Below are positions 25,091-33,972 of a stretch of DNA of 46,559 nucleotides, in pieces. Position 1 is the stretch's first letter. Every line of letters starts with the position of its first letter. The position numbers and the translations under genes are program-made. Source of the stretch: Gemmatimonadota bacterium (GTDB lineage Bacteria > Gemmatimonadota > Gemmatimonadetes > Palauibacterales > KS3-K002); NCBI GenBank assembly GCA_020344015.1, contig CP070812.1:570382-616940 (forward strand), written 5' to 3'. The notes beneath the pieces were generated by a model that did no database searches, was not told where the DNA came from, and saw only the letters and a program-made list of their open reading frames with translations.

Positions 25091-26705
25091 CGCCCTTCAC
25101 GAATTCAAGGTTCGTGCGTACGACCTCGTTGGCAGGGTTGATCTCCAGCGCCCGCCTCCACATCTCGACAGCCTTCTCGCGATCGCGTCCCTTGTAGTAG
25201 ACGTTGCCCAGCTTGGCGTACACGTCATCCCCGAGATTTGGGTTGGCACGCAGCGCCCGCTTGTAGGCCTCCGCAGCTTTGTCGTACAGACCTTCTCGAT
25301 AGAGAAGATCACCAAGATTCTTGGACGCCTGTGGGAGCGCCGAATCCTGCTCGAATGCCTTCTCGTATAGTTCCCGGGCACGGTCCAGGTCGCCCTTCCT
25401 CTCCATAATCACGCCAGCGTTGTTGGCAAGCGCGGCCGAGCTCGGATGTCGCTCCACGCCTTCAGCCGCCATCTCTGCCGCCGATTCCAGGTCGGCTGAC
25501 ATCGCATCGGCCAGCGCGCGCGTCGAGTAGTAGAGAGGCGGCAACTCCCCGCTCGCGCCCGCCGCGAAATCGTCGAGCGTGCTCTTCGAAGCCGCGGTAT
25601 CGCCCAGCTTCAATTGGCACACTGCCTTGGTCAGCAGGAGCTTCGGGTGCGCTTTGGCTTTCTTTAGTCCCTCGTCGAGCAGCGCCGCCGCCTGCACCAG
25701 TTTGCCCTGGCCCGCCAGCACGATCGCGAGGTCATTGTATACCGCCGGTTGAACCGCTCCCCGTTCCATGATCTCTACGAGCTTCTTTTCGGCCGCCTCG
25801 AGATCGCCGCGCCGCAGTGCCACGAGTCCCAGGAAGAACTCGGCGTCGAGTGCCTCGGGCTCGAATTCGAGCACCTGCCTCAACTCACGCACAGCCTCGT
25901 CGTACATTCCGGTCCGGTAGAACGCCACACCCAGGTTACGGTGCTCCTCCACCCTCGTCCGGGCCTCGGCCCGGGGAGATTTCCGCTCCCGCTTGCCAAC
26001 CCTGCGGACCAAGCCCGCCGTGACCAAACCGAAGAGCGCCTTACCCACCTCGAACTCGCCCAGCGCAGTCTCCTCGATGATGTCCCAACCGCTATGTACC
26101 CCGTCGAGCAACGGGAGAATCTTCTGCTGCTCGTCCGTCAAGTTGAGCGACGATATCGCTTGTGACCGTTCCGGGTGCAGTGAAAAGACCAACTCGAGCG
26201 AGGAGACTTTCTTCTCTATCTGGCTCCACTCGTCAACTCGCCGCGCCCCTTCCAGCAGTAGGCTCTCGGGGTCGATCGAGACCAGTATCTGCTCCCGATC
26301 GGGGCGCTGGCCCGGCTCGAAGTAGAAGGTGCCCTGGCTCCAGGTGAACAGGTGGTACACAGCCTCCTCGATCTGATAGCGCACCCACCTGTGCAGTGTC
26401 TCCTGTTCGATATAGCCGCTGTCTTTCAGGATCTCGCCCAGCCGCCGGCCGTCGCGGGTGGCACTCTGCTCCTCGATCGCGGCGTCCAACTGTTCACGGG
26501 AGATCACCGACTCCCGCACAAGGATATCACCGATCCGGTCGCGCCGATTGAGCAGCGAGGCGTAGATGATCCGGCCTTCCTCGAAATAGATGTAGCCGAA
26601 GCTCTGCCTGTCGGTAACCGACAGGCAGCCCGTCTTGCCTCCCATGGTGAGGAGCTGCAGGACATCGGGCAGACTGGCTTCTTTTAGGCTGCCCTTAATG
26701 GCCAT
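25074..26705 (-). CDS. PATAN (DUF4388) plus TPR protein
   Basis: A 543-residue cytoplasmic protein. Residues 1 to about 165 form a DUF4388/PATAN domain, beginning GSLKEASLPDVLQLLTMGGK, with GYIYFEEGRIIYASL and DRIGDILVRESVI. A helical middle part (about 170-250) is followed by some eight TPR motifs to the C-terminus. PATAN domains occur in cyanobacterial regulators that bind type IV pilus motor components, and in many myxobacterial and Gemmatimonadota proteins. The gene overlaps the DnaA-like gene by 11 bases and cheR by 17. It is a paralogue of the protein at 30137-31270. I infer an adaptor that links the GTPase module to a motility machine. Confidence 0.88.
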   Translation of the reverse strand: MAIKGSLKEASLPDVLQLLTMGGKTGCLSVTDRQSFGYIYFEEGRIIYASLLNRRDRIGDILVRESVISREQLDAAIEEQSATRDGRRLGEILKDSGYIEQETLHRWVRYQIEEAVYHLFTWSQGTFYFEPGQRPDREQILVSIDPESLLLEGARRVDEWSQIEKKVSSLELVFSLHPERSQAISSLNLTDEQQKILPLLDGVHSGWDIIEETALGEFEVGKALFGLVTAGLVRRVGKRERKSPRAEARTRVEEHRNLGVAFYRTGMYDEAVRELRQVLEFEPEALDAEFFLGLVALRRGDLEAAEKKLVEIMERGAVQPAVYNDLAIVLAGQGKLVQAAALLDEGLKKAKAHPKLLLTKAVCQLKLGDTAASKSTLDDFAAGASGELPPLYYSTRALADAMSADLESAAEMAAEGVERHPSSAALANNAGVIMERKGDLDRARELYEKAFEQDSALPQASKNLGDLLYREGLYDKAAEAYKRALRANPNLGDDVYAKLGNVYYKGRDREKAVEMWRRALEINPANEVVRTNLEFVKGDAGDG

Positions 26706-27873
26706 CGCTCCAACCCTCCATCAACTGCTCCTCGATGACCGGCCAATCCCAAACGACCTTCTCTTCGTCCAAAAAGAAATCGTCGACCGCCAAGTTGGAA
26801 CGGCGCGCTTCCTCCAGCAGCTGCCGCGCCTGCTCGATTCGCCCCGGATCCCTCAGTGACAGATCATCCGGGACCTCGGCATCGAGCCGACGCAGTTCTT
26901 CCTCGATCGACTTAAGCGTTGCGACGTCACGCTCGTAGGCGGCAATGACCTGTTCCGCATCGACCGTCTCATCGCCCTCGAGATACGTCTCAAGCCGACT
27001 CGTAACGTACCCTTCGCCCTCCCATTCCAGAATTGCGCGGGCAAGATCTTCTCGCCATTTCGGAGAGCCGAGCGCTTCTTCAACCGCGCTGGAGACGTCG
27101 GTAAGAAAATCCTCGAACTCGGCTCCCGTGCGCTGCGCCGCTTCGGCGAGCCACGGCATGTCGCCATCCGAGACGACATCGGCGAGCAGGCGATCCACCT
27201 CATCGGCCTCTACTTCGCGCCCCTCGGACGTCTGAGCCGCCAGCACTCTGTTCAACGCGCCCTTCAACTGGCGCACGTTCTCGATCGCACGGCGCGCGAT
27301 CGCCTCGACGACCTCCGATCTGAGGTCCTGACCAACGGCGGAGAGACGCAGCTCGAGGATCGCCCGACGCGTTTCCAGTGTCGGCCTCCCGATGTCAACT
27401 ACCAGGCCACCACTAAAACGAGACAGCAGACGGTCATCGAGCTCGCCCAACTCGAGCGGCGGACGGTCACAGGCAAGTGCCACCTGCTTACCTGACATGA
27501 GCAGATGGTCGAGCAGGTGGAAGAGTATCTGGTGGCCCTGCCTGTGGTTACCGATGAACTGAAGATCGTCTATCAGCAGGATATCCGCGTCCCGGTAAGA
27601 CGAATCGGAGTCGCTGGTGCTGGACAGCGTTCGCATCAACTGTTCGAGCGGCGCATAAACGACCAGCATCTCCGGCTGTAACTCCTTGGCACGATTAGCA
27701 AGGGCGATCAGCAGATGGGTCTTGCCGAGACCTGTATCGCTGTAAATGAACAAGGGATTATAGGTCGAGCCTGGCGACTCAGAGGCGGTGCGCGCGGCCT
27801 CGCATGCCAGGCGATTCTCCTGCCCGACCACGAAATTGGCGAAGGTCAGCGACGGATCGATGGCAGTGCTCAT
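26695..27873 (-). CDS. DnaA-family AAA+ ATPase without DNA-binding domain IV
   Basis: A 392-residue protein. Residues 1-230 match DnaA domain III: FVVGQENRLACEAA, YNPLFIYSDTGLGKTHL (Walker A at 45-52, first glycine replaced by serine), Walker B ADILLIDDLQFI with D102-D103, sensor I ALACDRPPLEL, Arg finger in LLSRFSGG, sensor II NVRQLKGALNRVLA with R201. The DnaA signature helix of domain IV is absent; instead there are about 160 residues of acidic, helical sequence ending DDFFLDEEKVVWDWPVIEEQ. Domains I and II are also missing. It starts in an ATGA overlap with the MglA gene. Hda is the best-known DnaA relative without domain IV, but here the context is signalling. Function unknown. Confidence 0.88.
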   Translation of the reverse strand: MSTAIDPSLTFANFVVGQENRLACEAARTASESPGSTYNPLFIYSDTGLGKTHLLIALANRAKELQPEMLVVYAPLEQLMRTLSSTSDSDSSYRDADILLIDDLQFIGNHRQGHQILFHLLDHLLMSGKQVALACDRPPLELGELDDRLLSRFSGGLVVDIGRPTLETRRAILELRLSAVGQDLRSEVVEAIARRAIENVRQLKGALNRVLAAQTSEGREVEADEVDRLLADVVSDGDMPWLAEAAQRTGAEFEDFLTDVSSAVEEALGSPKWREDLARAILEWEGEGYVTSRLETYLEGDETVDAEQVIAAYERDVATLKSIEEELRRLDAEVPDDLSLRDPGRIEQARQLLEEARRSNLAVDDFFLDEEKVVWDWPVIEEQLMEGWSDGH

Positions 27874-28493
27874 CCTGGCTCTCCCATCGTGTCAGCGGCC
27901 GGGACTTCGAGCTTTCTCGCCAATTTCTTCAGAACGCCTTCGCTCGCCGATCTCAGGGTATCGAACACACCCTCCCCCAGTAATGCCGATGCGGGGTGAC
28001 TCGGCACGTTCCTGAAGTTCAGCTCCTCTTCCAGCTGTTCGACGCTGAAGACGTTAGGAAGGTCGCGCTTGTTGTATTGTATCACGACTGGGATGTCACG
28101 AATGTCGATCCCGTGCTCGAGCAAGTTCTCGTGCAGGTTGCGGAGCGATTCGATGTTGCCGTCGAGCTGCGGCCTCTGGCTGTCGGCGACGAAGACGACT
28201 CCGTCGGCACCTTGGAGGACCAGCCTGCGCGTCGCGTTGTAGTAGACTTGACCCGGCACGGTGTACAGCTGGAAGCGCGTCCTGAACCCGGAGATCTGGC
28301 CGAGTTCCAGGGGAAGGAAATCGAAGAAGAGAGTCCTGTCTGCTTCCGTTGCCAGCGAGACCATCTCGCCCTTCCGATCCCAGGGGACGCGACTGTGGAT
28401 ATACTGCAAGTTCGTCGTCTTGCCAGACCGTCCGGGGCCATAGTAGACGATCTTGCAGGTTATCTCTCGTGTTGCATAGTTCACGAGCGACAT
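27870..28493 (-). CDS. mglA: MglA-type small Ras-like GTPase
   Basis: Bacterial Ras-like polarity GTPase. The start MSLVNYATREI resembles MglA of Myxococcus. P-loop GPGRSGKTT is at 19-27, R53 (ADRTLFFDF), TVPGQ with Q82, and the guanine-specificity motif NKRD at 141-144. R53 and Q82 match the intrinsic catalytic pair known in MglA by position. In Myxococcus MglA-GTP marks the leading pole and drives gliding and type IV pili; MglB roadblock protein is its GAP. I chose ATG 28493 over an in-frame TTG at 28499. The gene overlaps the DnaA-like gene by 4 bases and follows three roadblock genes. Confidence 0.95.
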   Translation of the reverse strand: MSLVNYATREITCKIVYYGPGRSGKTTNLQYIHSRVPWDRKGEMVSLATEADRTLFFDFLPLELGQISGFRTRFQLYTVPGQVYYNATRRLVLQGADGVVFVADSQRPQLDGNIESLRNLHENLLEHGIDIRDIPVVIQYNKRDLPNVFSVEQLEEELNFRNVPSHPASALLGEGVFDTLRSASEGVLKKLARKLEVPAADTMGEPG

Positions 28494-28495
28494 CG

Positions 28496-28984
28496 TCAAC
28501 CGCCTATCAAGTCATGAAAGAACTTGTCGAGACTTGTTTCGAGTTCTGCCTCGAACTCCGCCGCGCTTACAGTCTTACGCGATGCATCCATAGATGGCAG
28601 TCGACGTATCCCGCCGACGAACTGCTCGAAGAAAAGTCGGACCAGGCCGATTGATGAGCGGTCATCGAAGACCGCCACGAGCATGAGCTGTCCGGCGGCC
28701 GAGTCAAAATGGCCGAGAAACAGCTGCCGCGCTCGCCCCGCATGGTGCAGATGCTCGAATTGCTCTTCACCGAGCTGATTCGCGAGGGCACGGCTCGATG
28801 CATTGATGCCGGCGGCGAGCGATGCGACACCGACGAGGTCGAAGACCTTGTCGAAGCCGTGCTGCGCCAGGACCTGGCCGCTGCGATTGATCAGCACCGC
28901 CAACCCGACGCCCGACTCGCGCACAAAGTCTCGGAGCGGCTCATCGAAGGCATCCTGAATCTGCTTGAATTCCAGGCGCTCCAT
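28496..28984 (-). CDS. Roadblock/LC7-domain protein, candidate MglB-like GAP
   Basis: A 162-residue protein with one roadblock fold: GVGLAVLINRSGQVLAQHGF, then LVGVASLAAGINASSRALAN, then RQLFLGHFDSAAGQLMLVAV and DRSSIGLVRLFFEQF. A C-terminal extension of about 35 residues follows (SAAEFEAELETSLDKFFHDL). Roadblock proteins bind small GTPases as dimers. It lies immediately upstream of mglA, the place of mglB in Myxococcus, so it is the best MglB candidate of the three. Its ATG follows the TAG stop of the preceding gene with no gap. Confidence 0.88.
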   Translation of the reverse strand: MERLEFKQIQDAFDEPLRDFVRESGVGLAVLINRSGQVLAQHGFDKVFDLVGVASLAAGINASSRALANQLGEEQFEHLHHAGRARQLFLGHFDSAAGQLMLVAVFDDRSSIGLVRLFFEQFVGGIRRLPSMDASRKTVSAAEFEAELETSLDKFFHDLIGG

Positions 28985-29347
28985 CTACGCCAGCCCTTCC
29001 AGCGCCGCCAGTTCATCGGCGGCCCGCTGCACTGCCACCCTCGCCTGCCCCGTGTTTGCCCGTCGTTGGAGGACTGCCATCATAGCGAGGTCATTCTTGC
29101 CGGCGATCATGATGCGGCCGCCATCGGCCTCCAGCTCGACGAAGCGACCCTTGCCCTCGGCGGCGCCAGTCGCTCGACAAGCCCGGCGGTATAGCGATGC
29201 GGCGAGCGCCGCCACCGCTTCCCCCTCAACGCCGACGTGCACTCGGCCGTCGACCACCAGGCCGTCGCGCACGGCGACGACAAGAGCACCACGGACGCCT
29301 GGCGCACTCATCACTTTAGCGAGCAGGTTCCCGTACGGAGTCCTCAT
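28985..29347 (-). CDS. Roadblock/LC7-domain protein (single domain)
   Basis: A 120-residue protein consisting of one roadblock domain: GVRGALVVAVRDGLVVDGRV, VEGEAVAALAASLYRRACRA, GRFVELEADGGRIMIAGKND and LAMMAVLQRRANTGQARVAV. It is alanine- and valine-rich and has no extra domain. Its start overlaps the TPR-roadblock gene (ATGA) and its stop abuts the next roadblock gene. Such proteins dimerise, possibly with the neighbouring roadblock partners, and regulate the MglA GTPase cycle. Confidence 0.88.
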   Translation of the reverse strand: MRTPYGNLLAKVMSAPGVRGALVVAVRDGLVVDGRVHVGVEGEAVAALAASLYRRACRATGAAEGKGRFVELEADGGRIMIAGKNDLAMMAVLQRRANTGQARVAVQRAADELAALEGLA

Positions 29348-30156
29348 CGCTGCTTGTCACCCAGATGAGTCTCGGCGATCTGCCGGGCGCGCTGCACCAG
29401 CCGGGCCGCCTGGCCGGCCGGGACTTCAGCGCGTGTCGCCACGATCACAATCCCGTCGCTGACAGGGGAAACGGTGAGGCGAGCCACCGCGCTCTCGATG
29501 ACTATCCCCTGCAACTCGCCCAGGCCGAGATGAGACGCGACGCGCGTCGCCTCGGACTTGGCACCGTTCAGGGTCACGCCGAGCATCCGATCGGACTCGA
29601 CACCGCGTCGCGTCATTCGACCCTCGAGCAACTGACCGTCTCCGCCGACCAGCATCACACCGAGCGTGCCCGGCTGCTCCCTCTCGAGGGCAGCGAAGAG
29701 ACCGGCTGACGCGGCGCTCTCGGCCTGGTCGGGAGCCGCATCGCGTCGCGCAGCCTGGAGCGCCTGCCAGAGTTCGGCGACCGCACTGTCGGCGGGGGCG
29801 CGTTCGCGAGCAGCGTTCAGCTCGATCTCCGCATCGACGTAGCGCTTCTCGTCCAGATAGAGTCGGATGAGCGCCAAGCGCGAGGCCACGTGGTCCGGCG
29901 CCAACTGCCGTACGATCCCCCACTCGTCCAGCGCCAGCTCCCGTTCGCCACGCGCCTCGTAGATCAGGCCGAGCTCGAAGTGGGCCTCGACGTGTGTCGG
30001 ATGCCGCTGGAGACCACGCAGGCAGAGCCGAAGGGCGCGTTCGCTATCGCCACGCTCCCGGTAGGCTGCGGCCAGCTCCACAAACGCCGTCGAGTTCGGG
30101 TTCGTGGCGACCTCTTCGCTCAGACTCTGCAGCGATCTAGCGGTCTTCCCGTCCAT
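29344..30156 (-). CDS. TPR protein with C-terminal roadblock domain
   Basis: A 270-residue fusion. Residues 1 to about 145 contain three to four TPR motifs (VELAAAYRERGDSERALRLC, HFELGLIYEARGERELALDE). After an Ala-rich linker, residues about 155-265 form a roadblock domain (GTLGVMLVGGDGQLLEGRM, SEATRVASHLGLGELQGIVI, RLTVSPVSDGIVIVATR). It probably joins a protein scaffold to the GTPase regulator. It overlaps the upstream PATAN gene by 20 bases and the downstream roadblock gene by 4. This is the third roadblock domain in a row. Confidence 0.87.
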   Translation of the reverse strand: MDGKTARSLQSLSEEVATNPNSTAFVELAAAYRERGDSERALRLCLRGLQRHPTHVEAHFELGLIYEARGERELALDEWGIVRQLAPDHVASRLALIRLYLDEKRYVDAEIELNAARERAPADSAVAELWQALQAARRDAAPDQAESAASAGLFAALEREQPGTLGVMLVGGDGQLLEGRMTRRGVESDRMLGVTLNGAKSEATRVASHLGLGELQGIVIESAVARLTVSPVSDGIVIVATRAEVPAGQAARLVQRARQIAETHLGDKQR

Positions 30157-31270
30157 CCAATTCGTCCAAGACGATCTGCAGTTCGCGCACGGCGCCTATC
30201 GCCCGTTCAACAATGTTCTTGTCAACCGAATCCGGCGCCATCCGCAGGTATGCCGTCCACTCACGTGCCGCACCTTCGATGTCACCCATTTTCAGACGTA
30301 CCAAGCCAAGCCTCTGTCGAGCTTCGACAGCCAGCGGGTCGATAGCCAGGGTCCTCTCGTACGCTTCAGTGGCACCGAGCCAGTCGCCGATTCGCTCTAA
30401 CGACCTGGCGGCGAGCAGGTGTGCGCGCGGTTCCTCCGGGTGTCGCTTCAGCACCGACATGATATGGCGCCGTGCCTCGCGCACCTCCCCGCTCTCCAGC
30501 AGACCCTCGGCCTGATCGAGAGACACTTCGTGGGGAGGTCTAGTGCGGGCGATCTCCTCCTCATCGCCGATCTCGACCAGGCTCAGCTCTGCAAGTTTCG
30601 AAATGATCTTGCTGACTTCGACCTCGTTGCGCCCCAAGGTCCAGGCGATCGACTTGACGTCGCTAGTGCCGTCGATGCGACCGAGGATCTCCCACTCCTC
30701 CGGCGCCAGGTCGATCATGCCGCCCTCCCCGGCCCGATCGGACAAGCGCGGCACAGCGGTTGGGCTCTCGATCGTGGTGGCAAGCGCCGACATCTCATCC
30801 GCCCGACGGGCTCCCTCCATCAAGATCGACTCGACCGGAATAAGAGTGACACATTCCGAGTCGTCGACATCGCGTTCCTCGAACGAGAATTTGCCGTCCT
30901 CCCAACCGAGGATCTCGTAGGCGGTTTCCTCGACCTGGAACCGGATGAACCTATCCATCTCCGACGACTCGACGACCTCCATCGATGTCAGGATATCGGT
31001 CCACGACCGGCTCGGGTCCTCCGAATGGAGCTGGTCAGCCCGGTGAAGGTCCGCCTCCGTTATCTTACCCGCATTCAGCAACATGTATCCAAGACGCGGA
31101 CTGGCCTCGTCGAGGATCGTTCCCACCACAGTCCCATGGTTGAATATCACCAGCCCGGTGCTCCCCGATGGCTCGCGCACGATCCTCAGCTCTCCTGTCT
31201 TCTGGGACAGGTGAAGCAGCTGAAAGATGTCGGTGAGCGCAAACTCACGCAGTGAGCCTTCGATCGGCAT
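30137..31270 (-). CDS. PATAN (DUF4388) plus TPR protein
   Basis: A 377-residue protein related to that at 25074-26705. An N-terminal PATAN domain starts GSLREFALTDIFQLLHLSQK, then TGLVIFNHGTVVGTILDE, LGYMLLNAGKITEADL and YEILGWEDGKFSFEERDV. A winged-helix-like stretch (DLAPEEWEILGRIDGTSDVK, about 185-245) precedes two to three TPR motifs. The start ATG overlaps the stop of the large TPR gene by one base. Two PATAN proteins bracket the roadblock-GTPase-DnaA block, so they may act at different steps or compete for one target. Confidence 0.87.
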   Translation of the reverse strand: MPIEGSLREFALTDIFQLLHLSQKTGELRIVREPSGSTGLVIFNHGTVVGTILDEASPRLGYMLLNAGKITEADLHRADQLHSEDPSRSWTDILTSMEVVESSEMDRFIRFQVEETAYEILGWEDGKFSFEERDVDDSECVTLIPVESILMEGARRADEMSALATTIESPTAVPRLSDRAGEGGMIDLAPEEWEILGRIDGTSDVKSIAWTLGRNEVEVSKIISKLAELSLVEIGDEEEIARTRPPHEVSLDQAEGLLESGEVREARRHIMSVLKRHPEEPRAHLLAARSLERIGDWLGATEAYERTLAIDPLAVEARQRLGLVRLKMGDIEGAAREWTAYLRMAPDSVDKNIVERAIGAVRELQIVLDELDGREDR

Positions 31271-33972
31271 CAGTCACCGCTCCCTGCTGTCTGACCCTCA
31301 AAGGCGCTGCCCGTCCCCAACGCGACACGCGCCTGCACCCGGGCGCGAGCGGCATACTCACTATCCGGGGCCGCCTCGATGAGCCGGCGCCAATAGCCCA
31401 GCGCCTCGCGGTAACGGCCCGACTCGGCTGTGAGCTCTCCGAGGCGAAAGAGCGCGGCGGGTCGCCCCGGATCGAAACGCACGACGCGGACGAGCGCCTG
31501 TTCTGCGTCGCGGCGCTTACCCTCGGCAAGCAACGCCTCGCCCAGCAGCGATAGGGCGTCGAGGTTGTACGGCTCGGTTTCCAAGAACACGACCAGCAGG
31601 TTCACAGACTCACGGCCGCGGCCCTGCCGGTTCAGCAGATCGGAGAGCAGCAGAGCGCCGTCAGCGTAGGTGGGCATGAGCTCGAGCGCCTGCCGGATCT
31701 CGGCCTCCGCCTCGCTGTACGCGCCCTCTTCGATCAACAGGCGCCCAAATTCCACTCGCGCCGCCGTGAAATCTGGGTCCTCGGCAATCGCCATCCTGTA
31801 GGCATCCCGGGCGCGCCGCCGGTTGCCCACTGCTAGCGCGGCCCTGGCAATCTGTCGGTGCACAACCGGGTCCTGTGGAGAAACCCGCGCCGCCAAGTCG
31901 AGCACTTCCATCGCTCGTTTCGCGTCACCGGACCGGGTCAGTGCCTCGCCGACCATCAAAAGATGCGTCACATTCTCGCCCGCCTTCGGCTGCAAGGCTT
32001 CCGCCGCCAGCCGCGCCTCATCGACGCGGTCCAGCCGCAGCAGGCAACGTGTAACGCCGGCAAGCACTTGCGGGTCGTCAGGCCGCAGCGCGCGCGCTTC
32101 TTCGAAGCGCTCCAGCGCCTCGCCGTAGAGCCCGCGCTGCAGATAGACCTCAGCGATGATCAGCGCGCCTTCCGCCGCATCGCCACCGTCGCGCAGCACA
32201 CGTGCAGCCTCGGAGAGCGCGCGATCGTAGAGGCCGTTGGCGAGGTGATCCCAAGCCAACTCGAACGTCTCGCTAGGCGCCGCCGCCTGCTCAGGCTCCG
32301 GCCCCTCGAGCTCGTGGAACACTGTCTCCAAATCGGCCGGATCGAAGTCGAAATCACGGACGCCGTCATCTTTCGGCGCGACGCGTTCAGGCGCCGCCAG
32401 CTCCGGCGCCCACACGTCGCCACCCTCATACTGCAGATCGATCGACAGTTTGTAGCGGGGCGCTGTGTAGTACGGGTCGAGCTCGAGCGCCATTTTGGTC
32501 TCACGCAGGGCATCCTCATGCTTACCAAGGCGAGCGAGCGCGAAGCTGAGGTTGTACCGTGCCGGCGGGAAGTTCGGATTCGCCTCAACCGCACGCGCAA
32601 ATGCGTTGCGCGCCTCGGCGAACCGCTCCATAGCCATCATCGCCGAGCCCAGGCCATTCCATGCATCCGCACGGCTAGAATCGACCTTCAGCATATCGCG
32701 GTGCAGCTGCAGACTGCTATCGTGCCTGCCACCCAGCACCCACAGCAGCCCCAGATTGAGACGCGCGTCGGTGAGTTCAGCCTGTATCTCGAGCGCGCGC
32801 TGGAACGCGACCTCGGCACCTTCCTCGTCGCCGCGGTGCGCGGCTGCCACGCCGATGTTGTTCCAGGCCAGAGCGTAGCCTTCGTCGATGTCCAGGGCGC
32901 GACGGTAACTCTCCTCGGCCTCGTCCAGACGTCCGACCTGGTGGAGCGTAACACCACGCTCGTTCCATACCTTTGGGCTGTCGCTGACTTTGGCGAGCAG
33001 CGCATCGTATCTTGCCAACGCGCCATCCGGGTCGCCCTCAAGCAGGGCCAACTCGGCTTCCGCCTGATCGATCAAGGTCGAATCTTCACCCGCCTCGCGG
33101 CCGCGCGTGAACTCTTGTCTCGCCTCTTCGTAGAGCCCGCGGGCCCGAAATGCGATTCCCAGGCTGTAGTGCGCAAACGCCTTGTGACCCTCAACGCTCG
33201 GCGTAGCTGCCTTACCGGTGAGTTCGACGTACTGGGCCGGACTGTAGCGATCGAGCGAGAGGTTCGCCCGTGCCCTCGTAGCCGCCGGGTTGAGCTCCGC
33301 GGCATGCGCCGCATGCTCGGCCGCCTTATCGGCCGCACCGATGTCGCCGTAGACGAAGCTCAGCAGGTGGTGCACCTCGGCGACTGAAGGATTCAGCTGC
33401 AGCGCCTTGCGGAGGTGGGCGATCGCCTCCTCGTTCATCCCCTGGTTGTAGAGGATCTCGCCCAACGAATAGTAGATGAAGGGGCGGTCGGGCTGGAGCT
33501 CGCGGGCCTTCTCGAACCATTCGATGGCCCGCTTCAACTCGCCACGTTGCTTTTCGGCGGCGCCGAGCCTCAACAGAACTCGAACGTTGCCGGGCTTTCT
33601 CTCGATCAGCTTCTCGTACTGGACGATAGCATCGTCGAAGCGGCCGGTGTTGAAGTATGCCTCGGCGAGGCTGTAGCGGGCGTCGTCGTCATCTTCAATG
33701 GCGCGCAGGCGAGCGATCAGCTCGGCGATGCGACGGTCGTAGTAGCCCGTCTGATGATAGGCGATGTCCAGGTTCCGTCGCGCCACCTCCATCTTGCCAT
33801 CGATCGCCAGCGCGCGACGAAACTGCTCGATCGCTTCCTCGTAGAGACCCTTTTGGTAGAACACCACTCCCAGGTTGTTGTACGCCCCCGCATCCCCGGG
33901 ATCGATGCGCTGAGCCAGCGCCCGGAGGATGCGAATGTCGCCCTCGGAGTGAACCGTCGTCGTCATAGTCAC
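31270..33972 (-). CDS. Large TPR-repeat protein (about 900 residues)
   Basis: A cytoplasmic protein made almost wholly of TPR motifs, about 20 in number, e.g. AYNNLGVVFYQKGLYEEAIE, PFIYYSLGEILYNQGMNEEA and ALAWNNIGVAAAHRGDEEGA. A non-TPR insert at about 500-560 (VAPKDDGVRDFDFDPADLET) splits two superhelical blocks. No signal peptide. The start is GTG 33972 in a GTGA overlap with cheC; ATG 33966 is an alternative. Long TPR solenoids are scaffolds; in Myxococcus, TPR proteins such as Tgl and FrzCD-cluster partners serve motility, but I cannot assign an orthologue here. Confidence 0.88.
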   Translation of the reverse strand: MTMTTTVHSEGDIRILRALAQRIDPGDAGAYNNLGVVFYQKGLYEEAIEQFRRALAIDGKMEVARRNLDIAYHQTGYYDRRIAELIARLRAIEDDDDARYSLAEAYFNTGRFDDAIVQYEKLIERKPGNVRVLLRLGAAEKQRGELKRAIEWFEKARELQPDRPFIYYSLGEILYNQGMNEEAIAHLRKALQLNPSVAEVHHLLSFVYGDIGAADKAAEHAAHAAELNPAATRARANLSLDRYSPAQYVELTGKAATPSVEGHKAFAHYSLGIAFRARGLYEEARQEFTRGREAGEDSTLIDQAEAELALLEGDPDGALARYDALLAKVSDSPKVWNERGVTLHQVGRLDEAEESYRRALDIDEGYALAWNNIGVAAAHRGDEEGAEVAFQRALEIQAELTDARLNLGLLWVLGGRHDSSLQLHRDMLKVDSSRADAWNGLGSAMMAMERFAEARNAFARAVEANPNFPPARYNLSFALARLGKHEDALRETKMALELDPYYTAPRYKLSIDLQYEGGDVWAPELAAPERVAPKDDGVRDFDFDPADLETVFHELEGPEPEQAAAPSETFELAWDHLANGLYDRALSEAARVLRDGGDAAEGALIIAEVYLQRGLYGEALERFEEARALRPDDPQVLAGVTRCLLRLDRVDEARLAAEALQPKAGENVTHLLMVGEALTRSGDAKRAMEVLDLAARVSPQDPVVHRQIARAALAVGNRRRARDAYRMAIAEDPDFTAARVEFGRLLIEEGAYSEAEAEIRQALELMPTYADGALLLSDLLNRQGRGRESVNLLVVFLETEPYNLDALSLLGEALLAEGKRRDAEQALVRVVRFDPGRPAALFRLGELTAESGRYREALGYWRRLIEAAPDSEYAARARVQARVALGTGSAFEGQTAGSGD

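Noticed and set aside
26695..27873. Replication initiator dnaA with an adjacent origin
   Set aside because: The protein lacks DNA-binding domain IV, dnaN and recF are not nearby, and I saw no cluster of DnaA boxes.
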